NCBI GenBank assembly: GCA_907165275.2
Contig: OU015666.1
Span: 8,028,001 to 8,092,000, forward strand
Origin: Zygaena filipendulae
Lineage: Eukaryota; Arthropoda; Insecta; Lepidoptera; Zygaenidae
DNA length: 64,000 nt
Direction: 5' to 3'
Positions 54,201 to 64,000 of this stretch are shown in pieces. A model generated the notes under the pieces. The model saw only the letters and a program-made list of their open reading frames with translations, searched no databases and was not told where the DNA came from. Numbering within the stretch: position 1 is the first letter of the stretch; each line of letters opens with the position of its first letter. A program made the translations under genes and the position numbers.

Positions 54201-57200
54201 CTCTACGTCTTCTAATATGCAATCAATTAAAGCAGGTTTACCGTATTCTAAGCATGTTTCTATAACCTTCATGTAGTTGCCATCTGTAAATTTTAGAACT
54301 TGCAAATCATTGGACTTTTCCATAGTTTTTATCCATTTATTTGCCTGGCCTTGTGGATCAACAAGCAATGACCATCTCATTGAGTTATCTTGAATGATAC
54401 CATTATCTACAGAAAAATTATCTCTCGGCAATCCCGCAATACACCAATTTTGAATTTTTATATCTGTACCTAATATATCTCTAAATACAAATTGTTCTGA
54501 ATGGGGCATATCTAAATTTATAACAAGATTTCGCCACTTTTCTATAGATTCTGTTCTGACTGGAAATGTATAAGGAGCCAGATACGCTATAATACCACAA
54601 GAAACTAAGATATCACCAGCTAAATTATCATACAACTTTTGCAAATTTTCAGCAGCCGCTGTCCATCGCACTTTCTCTCCTCCCAAACCACCAATCAATT
54701 TTTCAGCTCTGTAAAGTTTGTCGATACAAAGTTGCACTTCATCTTCTAAAGCTTTCTTTTTGATGTTAGCTTCCTCTAAAGCTTCATTTAATTCTGCTAG
54801 TTTGGCTTCCAGACGAGCAACCATTGCTTTCTTTTCTTCTAATATCGCCATGGTTTCGGCAAACTCTTTTTCTGCAGCCTCTAATTTAGCTTTTTTTGGT
54901 GCTACCACTTTTGCCACCGCATCATACATATCCATTGCAATAATCCATTTACATAAACCTTCAGCGGCAGCAGAAGCTTTAGCAATAATGTGGGGCTTGA
55001 AATCTTTGTTTGACAGATATTCCTTCCTGATTTTTTGCATAGTCGCTATCGGTATATTATCTTTGTCGAAATTTTTCAAAGATTCCAAGAATGACATATC
55101 TCCCAGTACTCTTTTGCTAGGTCCCCAGTAGTCAAATATTTTTTTTCCTGGGTTATCGGGGTCAGGTATCTTATCCGGCGGAATACCTTTCATAACACAT
55201 ACAGCAGCCATTACTAATTTTACTGTAGCTGGAGGATTTTTCATTGATTTTACTATAGTGATATCAGCTGGTTTTAAAGTATTTAAAGCTGCGATAGCAT
55301 CTTCTAAGATAGGCAAAGCCAGAGCTAAATCTGCTTCACAATCTTTTTTCAATTCTTGAGCAGCAGCAGCCTGCACGTTGGCAACTTTTTGATCTTCTCT
55401 CACTTGTGCAGCTGCTTTATCAGCAATTGCGGTTTCTACCGCTATCTCTTCCATCATTTTCGTTGATTTTGCGGCCATTATGATGAGTTGTGGTTTTAAT
55501 GCATTTAAGTCACGTTGCATAATTGCTACCGCATCAGCTGCTTGCCCTAATTTGTCTAAGCCATTCGTATACCGAAGCTTTGCTGCTCTTAGTTCTCTTT
55601 GTCTCCTATTAGTTAGCGTAGTAAAAGATTTAATTAAATCTAAATATGAAGCAGATGTTATGTAGGTCTTTCTTCCAAACTGACTAAAAAAATCGGCAGA
55701 TACAATTCGTGCATCCACATGAAACTGCTTACATGCTACTACTGCCGCTGCTTTTACTTTGTCTGGTACATTAACCTTTACCATATAATGGTGTGCAACC
55801 ATCTCTAAAGCATCTTCTGGCCAACTATCGTACCAATCAATTGTGCAACAATTTACTAGAGAAGGGTAAAGACGCAATCTTGTTCTAAAAGAACTACCAA
55901 TAGGACTAAAACACAGAACAATGTGTAATTTGGCTTTGCAACGTCCAACAAAAAAAGCTAAGATTTGAAGTGGACTAATATCAAGATTTCTATTACCGCC
56001 TTGGGCTGCCAGACGTACTAATTCCAGAATTTCTTGCTTTTCGTCTAAACCGTAGAGATTTGGAACTTCACCTGAATTCAATAGACTGTCAAGATTTTGT
56101 ATAAAGGTTTCTAATTTAATTTGACTTTCAGTGAATAAGAATGTGGTATCCTTATTAAGTCCACCAGATTCGCGAAGCACTAATTTCAAATCATCACCCC
56201 AGTCTTTGACGCTGTATGACTTAGTGATTTCGGGTTGAAAGACTTGTTGCCCCAATATTGTGCTAGCTAAACGAGTTAGTGATTGACGACCAGAACCACC
56301 CACACCAACCAATAAAGCGTTCCCCGAGGGCATAGACAGAAGTCGACAAATTTTAGATAGATGTTCTAGAGCGTAGTCAAAAAGCACTATGTTCATTTTA
56401 GCTTTATGCATTGAATTATATTCTGCTAACATAGCAATTGCTACATTAAGAAAAACTTCTTTAGACGGAATCTCATCGTATCGTCTTTCACCTTCCGCAC
56501 TGTCTGTATCTAAATAACATCCAAACATAAGCCTTTTTATTGTTTCTTGATTAACATCTCCATTCTCATCTTGATACGTATCCAAAGCAGCTTCAAATGT
56601 ATCTTTCATAAAATCACGTGTAGTTTTCTTGAGAATACCAAAAAACCAAGTGCGGTCCCCATCATCAACGAGTCTATCATAAAAGACACGCAAAATTTCA
56701 TGAACCCAAACTCGGGTAAAAGTTTTTTTATTTTCAGCCGATTCTTTTCTTAACAATGCACAACCTTGGATGACTCTTGAAAAATCTCTTAGATTAAAAA
56801 TGTAATGCGATTTGGCGGGGGTCGGACGTAGACCTTCCATGGCTTGTTTGTATATGTCCATTGTCGCAGCTATTATGTTTACAATTACTGATTGAACGTC
56901 TTGGCCGAAACCATTTCTACGCCAGCCTAGTTGCAATAATGACATGAATATTTTGTTCATACTATCCGTAGAGAAATCATTGATTGAATAAATATTGTAA
57001 TGTCTTAACATTCGAGAACATATTAACTGTCTACTCCCACCTACTGGTCCAATTGCTCCGTAAAAAAATGTATCATAAATATATAACTTTTCTGTTGTTT
57101 TCAAATCGTACCAATGTTTTTGATCAAAATACAATCTCAATAATTCAATAGCCGGTTGTGCGCCGTATACTTCTTTAGCTGGCATATTCATATCGTCGAT

Positions 57201-60200
57201 AAAAATAACAGCTTGTTTGCCTTTTGTTGGACCGTAATTATTCTTTCTTCTTTTAACCAGTTTAGATATAACTAAATCTTGTGTCTGGTTACAGCTAGTA
57301 GTCGTGGTAAACGTAATAAAACCTGGAGTATATTTCTCCATGTCAATGTTGTTCATTAGGAAGCTTTGTACATAAAAGCTTTTGCCCGTTCCAGTAGGTC
57401 CAATAAGTAAAACAGGCCTACAAAATTTTGTGTGAATCTTTAACAAAAACATGTATTTTTCCGTTTCTAATGTAGGTATTACGGTCTGTAAAAGATTTAT
57501 CTGTTCTTTAACAGGAGCCGCTTTAACAGCGTCTGGCCAGGTTTTCCAACATCCTTTACCTTTGTACATGTAGTAATGGTCTATTAACATATTTTCTGAT
57601 GGAATAGAAACATCGAGTCTATCTATTTCCGGTGGTATACCTTTTTCGCCTCGGAAGTATTCTTTCACTAGTTCATCAAACTTTTCTCGTGAATCAGTAT
57701 TAAGAATGCCTCCTACTCCCCATACTAATGCTGTCATGAATGAAGCTAAAAACCAAGTTCTGGTGTACCTTGTATCTTCTTCGCCTTCGATTGCGTTATC
57801 CATCAACATTTCTATGAGTCGTAAAGTACTAATAACCAAGTTAACTTCACCAGCGGTAACTAGTTGTCCACAAAACTTCCTCACATAGTAAACTAATGGA
57901 TCAAGTAACCATTCACACATGTTGTAAATATATTCTTCGTTTTCTTCTGTCCATATAGGATTTAATGTATTTAACCATGAAGTATAAAATGGCTTGAATC
58001 CCAGGGATGCTGATTCCATATAAATCATTCCACATCGAGATACTGTGGCAGGAGAAGCTTGTGATAAATCCATTACCTCAAAAATCATGGACATAACGTT
58101 TGACATAGCCATTACTTCACCAGAAGTTAAACATAGTTTTTTATTATCGTCTAAAACAGTATTCATGTTCTCGATCCAAACCGCGTCTACAGGGCCATCG
58201 AAGACTATCCATTTCCTAACGGGCGTATCTTCTGACGCAAAGTCTCGAAACATGGTTGCTACGATTCCATCAGTCCACTCGTACGATATAGGGTCAAATG
58301 CACCATAAAGTTGGCCCATAGTCACAGCTTTTGGATTGAGAACTTTGTAGGTACACGCACAACCACCAGTTTGATTTTTCTCTTCCATTAATGTTAGAGC
58401 TTCACATAATATTTTTAAAGTCATTGATTTACCAGAAAATGGATCTCCCACTAACATAAAACCATGTCTAACAATCATCATTTCATAGGTTTGGATTACT
58501 TTTATTAAAAAACATTCTTCTGCCTGAAGATTATTTTTCACACATGTTTCTTGACAAGCATCTAAGAAATTTTTGTAATCGGGTTTAGGGAGAGTAATTC
58601 CTGGAAATAAATCCGATATTATACCTTCAAACAAAGGTACATCAAAAGACAAAAATTTCGGTAAATTTACATCAGTGATTGATCTGAGTAATAATATGCT
58701 TTCACTTTCGTTTGGAAAACTCCGTTTTAAATTTCCGGCAGCAGATAAAACAGTTTTTACAGCTCGCATACCATAATCGTAGTGGTTTTGGGAGGATAGT
58801 TGTTCTGAACATAAACGATATGTAGTTACAATTTTAATCGATAAACTACGCGCGTCAATGAAACCAAAAGAATACAAAGAAATCTCGCCTATCATCGCAT
58901 AATCGGGTACCATCATTGCAACAGTTCTAAACAAAACTTTAAGATTATCAGGCAATTCAGAACGTCCAGCATAACCTGGATTCATTGTAATACAAACGTA
59001 ACAGGCTGGATTTAGTGTCAAAATAGTACCTTCAAAATCAAATGTTTCTAAGTGTTGCCTCACTGCTTGGACTATACAAAGAATTTGCTGTGCTATTACA
59101 GATAGTACTTCTACTTCAATTCGATTAAATTCGTCAAAGCACACCCAAGCACCGCATGATGCCAGTCCTTTGAAAAATTTACCCATAGCTTTGTAATCTA
59201 AACCATCAGAACAATTAAAGACTACGCACTGTACAGCTAAAGCTTTAGCCAAATCTTTAGTTGTTTCAGTTTTGCCAGTGCCAGCAGGACCTTCTGGTGC
59301 GCCATTCAAGTGGAGATAATAAGCACCTATTAATGTACGATAGCATCTATCTGTTAAAGGAGTAATAACCAAGCGATCGGAATTACCTAAATATTCATAA
59401 GCATATTTCACAACAGCATTTATTATTTTTACAGCAACTTTATCCTCCTCCCAGTAATAACGAAGCTGGGCTAACCAATTAAAATCTGTAACTTCTATCA
59501 CATTTTTATCAATCATGTAAGATATAACATCCTTTGCATGTACGTCAATTACAATCAGAGCTTTAACGGTAATGCTGCTAAGTTTTGATAAATCTGTTCT
59601 TCGAATCACAGCGACCGTTTCATTTAGTTGTTTGGTCAAACTTACATGAAATGCCTTAAGTTCGCTTAGTTTGTGAGTACTTAGACTTTCATGAACATCT
59701 ACCGCCCAGTAAATCTGGGAAATAGCTAGGACTACCATACCTTCCCAAGATAATATCCACTCAACACGTCCCATATTAGGATAGTCATAATACGAAAGTT
59801 CAGTTTCATTTTTTACAGCTTTCAGCATTTGATCTTCTACTTGGACTAGCCATTTTTCGACAGATCCTCTTGCAGCAGCTACACTAATGGTTTCAAGAAA
59901 TTCTACTTGTTCGCCTTCCATCGATATCATGGCAGAAATGTTAAATTCTTCATCAAAAACTAATCTGTTTATACCTTCAAAACATTTTTTCAGATGAGGT
60001 TGCACCTTGAGAGGATTTTTTGTTTCAGATAATATTTCCAACATTTCGTCGTTAGACAAAAAGAAGAATCTGGGAAAATACAAACGCTTCTTTTCTAAGT
60101 AGTTGTTGACACCGTCATTGATTTTTTCTAGAAAAGCTGAAGCTATTCTAAATGATTCTAAAACCCCTGCTCCACCTGCAATTTCAAGAGCATGTGGATC

Positions 60201-63138
60201 TTTGTCAACAGAGCCCATGTATCTACGGTAAATATTGTTTACTTCGACAAACATTACACCTTCCTCAGGCATCTGCGCTACAATATCTTTTGAAGAAAAT
60301 ATGGGCAATAAATACAACCACTGACTTTGGACTTTACCCCATTCATCGATGGTAGAATTGACTCTCATAATTTTTTCATACCACGCTTTGACTTGCGATT
60401 CGAAAGGTTTAACAAATGCAGAACCTCGCATTCCGACTGTTTTGACGATGTGATCATCTAAAACGCTTTGAATGTCATCTAGTCCAGATAAAATAAAAAT
60501 TCCTGTATCTTTATACGGACTAGTTTTAAAACATATATCAGTCCATTCAGCCATCATTTTGTTCAAATTTGTTATTAAAGCTAACTCTTTTGTAGCTGCT
60601 ACACTTATTATATCATACTGATCGATCTCGTCCCACAAATTAAAGTTTATTATTTTTCGTAAAGTAGTGCCTGCTGTTGGCGTCAAATCAAAACCGGCTA
60701 TATTAGACATTTCATCCCAGTGTCGCTGCACTAATGCTCGATTACACATAATATGCGCCATTTGAACATTTGGTCTCCATTCCTTTATTTCAACAACAGC
60801 TTGTGCACATAATTTCATTGGCGCCGGTAAGTTATTTACATCAGGATCATCTACTAAACCTTGAAATCTTTTTTCCACACCTTCAGCGATTTGTTGTTTT
60901 ATTTTATTTCTGTATGTTTTAGAAAGCTTCAAGAATTCTTTGTAGTAAAAATCATGATCCTGTTCAATTTGCTCATGATCCAAATACTCAAATGTCCCAT
61001 CCATCCAGGTGTAGTAACTTCGTCTCCAGCGGTGGACTAAATAAACAAGATTGTAAAACGGTATTATGTAATCTTTGAGTTCTTCTAGGTCAGCGTAGTG
61101 CGTTATAGGAAATTTAAATGTGGCTTCTTCGTTATTAATCCATGTTACTAATTTATCACAATCATCTAAACGATGCACTAACTTACGTAAATACTCAAGA
61201 TATTCCAGGGTATGGTTGATATCATCCATATTATCTAAAAGCTCTAAGTAGGGAGTCATTTCGAGCACTTCTTTATTGAGGTATGCAATTTTGGATAGCA
61301 AGGTTTCTTCCATTTCACCCTTGAAAGCTTCGTATGCTGCTGCGTTTTTATCAAATATAGGTTTGATATCTTTGATCCAATTGACAGTACGAGTATTGGA
61401 TGCCACATGCTCAGGAGATAAAGAAGTCATTTCGAGAAGATTTGAAATTATATTCACTTGAACAAATATTCTTTCTTTTAAGGCTTCAACTAGAACAGTT
61501 TTAGCGTGTAAGATATAAACTCCTTGTTCTATTAATTCTGCTGCATTCTCAGGTTCTTTTAGGGCTTTAGCTGCAATCGTTTCGAATTCTGCACAAATGC
61601 TATCGTTTTCTTCCATGTGAGTTTTAACTATACCAGCGATAATATCATTGACAAATTCTGTCGCTTTGCGTTTCAAGCCATCTACCATTCTCAGTTGGCA
61701 AACCACTGCGCAATTAAAATATGCATTTTCTAACACCGCAGTTATTTCAGAATCTATACCTTGAAAGTATTTTATCTTATCTCGCCCCACTTCAAATTCA
61801 TCTGTTTCATCTATAAATTTCTGAAGAGCTGCTTTAGCCGGAGCTCCATACAACATAGCATATTCCGCACGCAGTCGATCCACGTAATTAAGTAGTGGCG
61901 CATATACCAAGTCTAGTTGCTGTTGCAACCTTGTATGACCATCTTTTTTTAACCAGTCATTGTATAGAACCGGTAGGGCATCGTGACTGTAAGGGATTCT
62001 GAGATACTGTTCGATAGGCATGAGCCGTTGAGCAATACGTGATATCGCATCAGCAATATCATGATAAACATCGCAAATAGTTCTAATCGATGGATCGTAG
62101 ATAAATTCTCCGTCAAAATCTAGCTCTAAATTCAAAACTGGTACAGATTCAGGATCCTCTAGAGCCTCTATGATAGCGTTAACAGATCTACGCATCAGTT
62201 CTTGTATCTGCATTGATATCATCTTAGTAGCGCATCTGACGAAATCAGGAATCTTTTTTGGACGCATTCCTCTAAGACATCTTGGATTTTTCATCCACTG
62301 CACGAGGATAGCGTACCATGTGCTAGATACTAAATAATCAGCCCTTTTTATATCTTCCGTCACTTTTGTCTGGAATTCCTGCAAATCTATTGGTCCTTTC
62401 GCTCTGTATTTGGCCAAACTAATGATAAATTGCGGAAAAACTTTTTCGGACGACTCAAGGATAAGCCTAATAAAGGGATGTAAGAGCAAAGATCCATCTT
62501 GAAGTTTCTTTCGATGTTTCAACATTTTATCATAGTTTTCGGTGACCCCCCTAAATTTAAAGTAAGGTTCTTGATATCTTTTTCGGGATACTCCCGGAAC
62601 ATCTCGGATAACAGTTTTTACTGCAAGCTGTTTGAGGTTTAAGTTCCATTCCCGTTTACTTTCTGCTATTAGTTCATCCATCACGTTTGGAAACGATTGA
62701 CGAAGTTTTGATGGTACTAAGCCTATTATTTTCCTTTCCCACGATTTGAGCATCGGGGGAGGTTTTACCTGTTGGGCGCACTCTCGAAGAACCGCTATGT
62801 GGCGGTCCTGTGTTATTTCAAGTCGTTCTCGTTCACATCGTGGCACAGGCGGACGAGCTATCTCAACCTTTCTTTTTGTAGCTGTCTCTTCAAGGATTTT
62901 TCGAAACTCTTTTTGTTTATCCTGTGAACAAATTAGTAATTCTATTTTGTATGAAAGAAGATATTTATCAAATAAAATTAGTCTCAACTCCTTATCAACT
63001 CACCTTTATCCGATTATAGGGCGGAAGCGGTATAAACGGCAGTTTATCCATTTTATGAACATCAGGGATAGGCTGCATAACGGGAACACGACAGCCATTC
63101 TTCGTTTGCAATAATTTCCTTAATTCACTTTCATTCAT
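51255..63138 (-). CDS. Axonemal inner-arm dynein heavy chain (DNAH7/DNAH12/DNAH3 class)
   Basis: Two exons, 63138-63004 and 62921-51255, separated by an 82-bp phase-0 intron, code 3,933 aa without interruption. It is a microtubule minus-end motor of cilia and sperm flagella. Order: short tail; linker; AAA1 with P-loop GPAGTGKT (about 1256) and Walker B CFDEFNR; AAA2 GDPFSGKS (about 1537); AAA3 GPTGTGKS (about 1886); AAA4 GVGGSGRQS (about 2251); stalk coiled coil with the microtubule-binding tip (about 2480-2800, KNPPATVKLV, LGGEKVRW); AAA5-6; C-terminal domain with TGECNYGGRVTDDWDRR and the end HWIKRSVALLLQLDN. Full family length is about 3,900-4,100. The last part and size fit the short-tailed DNAH3/7/12 group (Drosophila Dhc36C, Dhc62B); I cannot assign the exact orthologue. 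Heavy chain genes normally have dozens of introns, so an 11.7-kb coding exon is unusual. Confidence 0.93.
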
Positions 63139-63286
63139 CTTGATTACAATCGTACTACACCATATAATAAATAAAAAAATATCGCGAAGAAAACATAATT
63201 AACCCAAAATTCTGCACAAAATCTATGTGCCAAATTCGCATTCGATTACAGAAACAAGACGTAAAACTCCATGGCAACCAAAGATA
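63139..63286. promoter_or_regulatory. Shared upstream region of the dynein and a small divergent gene
   Basis: Only 148 bp separate the minus-strand dynein ATG from the plus-strand ATG at 63287. If both are transcribed, this AT-rich interval and the leaders hold a bidirectional promoter. No specific site was recognised. Confidence 0.4.
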
Positions 63287-63707
63287 ATGAATCACTACAC
63301 GAGTTACGTTTTGAAAGTTACTTCAAAAATAGGAAAGAAGGAAGGAAGATTGCTGGCCATAATTATTGATAATAATCGTATTTGTATACCTTCTATGGTT
63401 GAAACAAAGGTAGACCCTCAGAAGAATTTATTGTTCTGAGGGTAGACCCAAAGACATTCTATATAATAAAATATTATTGGGTAGACCGTAATAATTTTGT
63501 TTTACATCAATGTTGAAACCACAGAATTTGGAATTATCTTATAATTATGTAGGTCGAAATAAAGACTTGCTAGTTGCTACGATAGACGGTATAATTTTAA
63601 AAAAGTGGGGAAAGTCCGTAGACAGAGGAATGAAAGGAAAGTCGTTGAAACCACTAAAGCTCAGAAGAATAACTAAAGCTCTAAAGTCTATACCACAGAT
63701 AATATAA
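63287..63707 (+). CDS. Candidate small two-exon gene, unknown function
   Basis: Exon 63287-63409 and exon 63525-63707 join at phase 0 (ACAAAG/GTAGAC and GAAACCACAG/A, 115-bp intron) into 101 aa. The protein is basic (MNHYTSYVLKVTSKIGKKEG at the start; GMKGKSLKPLKLRRITKALK near the end) with no domain I recognise. AATAAA follows near 63754. Against it: an upstream ATG at 63271 in good context (CCATGG) opens a different 32-codon frame that overlaps this start, and no similarity is known to me. Divergent promoters next to axonemal dyneins are plausible for ciliary genes, which is inference only. Confidence 0.4.
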
Positions 63708-63754
63708 TAACTATACTAGTATCTATACTAACATAAACAAAATTTTAACAAAAA

Positions 63755-64000
63755 AAATAAAACCGACTTCCAAAAACACAAAACTAAAAAACTAAAAATA
63801 AAAAGCTAAAAATAACAATATACCGATTTAATCCAAAAGACAAAAACACACTAAAAAATATTATTATTGGTTTGTGCTACCACTGATCGGTTTGAATTCG
63901 GTGACAAGCCCGCTGGTGTCTGCCCACTTGGGTTGTTCTGCTCACGAAGAGCTGGTGGCGGGAGTCGACTTAACCCATCTTCCCCCTCCATATTTGGCTT
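63755..64000 (-). repeat. Dispersed repeat, AAAACCGACTTCCAAAAA end
   Basis: Begins AAAACCGACTTCCAAAAACAC and contains GTTTGTGCTACCAC, GTCTGCCCACTTGGG and GGGAGTCGACTTAACCC, as in the copies at 27715 and 43500. It runs off the window end. Confidence 0.6.

Noticed and set aside
62922..62987. Dynein start within the intron (MRLILF...)
   Set aside because: TTCACAG acceptor at 62922 and a matching first exon with ATG at 63138 give the proper N-terminus.
1..64000. CRISPR array, bacterial operon or integrated virus
   Set aside because: All repeats are TIR, Helitron, LINE, minisatellite or tandem coding repeats; no cas-like, capsid or envelope-like coding was seen.

Overview
The window is a piece of an animal nuclear genome, very probably a moth or butterfly. 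The reasons are spliced eukaryotic genes with insect-type orthologues, AT-rich introns, and a dense load of mobile elements of the kinds common in Lepidoptera: short Helitrons ending in a CCGCGG hairpin plus CTAG, non-LTR retrotransposons, PIF/Harbinger, hAT and Tc1/mariner-like MITEs, and tRNA-derived SINE pieces. I cannot name the species. Six multi-exon genes are supported by matching splice sites and reading phase, and one more small gene is a candidate. There is no CRISPR array, operon or complete tRNA/rRNA gene.  Layout from left to right. 1-3.3 kb: decayed transposons. 3.35-6.5 kb, minus: Sgf29, the H3K4me-reading subunit of SAGA, six exons, 296 aa. 8.7-17.0 kb, plus: Pabp2 (PABPN1), the nuclear poly(A)-binding protein, six coding exons, 225 aa, with an alternative unspliced C-terminus. 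17-22.8 kb: intergenic, filled with TIR elements. 22.8-31.1 kb, plus: morgue, eight exons, 643 aa, a zinc finger plus F-box plus E2-like protein whose catalytic Cys is Gly. 31.9-34.3 kb, minus: an unrecognised two-exon RS-repeat gene. 35.5-43.2 kb, minus: Srp54/SREK1, a splicing regulator with two RRMs and a long RS domain; one of its introns carries two LINE copies. 43.3-46.3 kb: nested DNA transposons. 46.3-50.0 kb, plus: an unrecognised coiled-coil gene whose first intron carries a 571-bp near-perfect palindrome. 51.3-63.1 kb, minus: an axonemal inner-arm dynein heavy chain of 3,933 aa coded by only two exons, the second 11.7 kb long. 63.3-63.7 kb, plus: a candidate 101-aa two-exon gene divergent from the dynein by 148 bp.  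The genes do not form a pathway. Pabp2 and Srp54 act in nuclear mRNA processing, Sgf29 in chromatin-coupled transcription, morgue in ubiquitin-linked cell-death control, and the dynein in cilia or sperm flagella. The most informative observations are the two Pabp2 C-termini that both end in an (N/S)PY motif, the Cys-to-Gly change and 13-residue repeats of morgue, the nearly intronless dynein, a U2 snRNA retropseudogene with a 13-bp target duplication, and several transposon nests whose insertion points can be read to the base.
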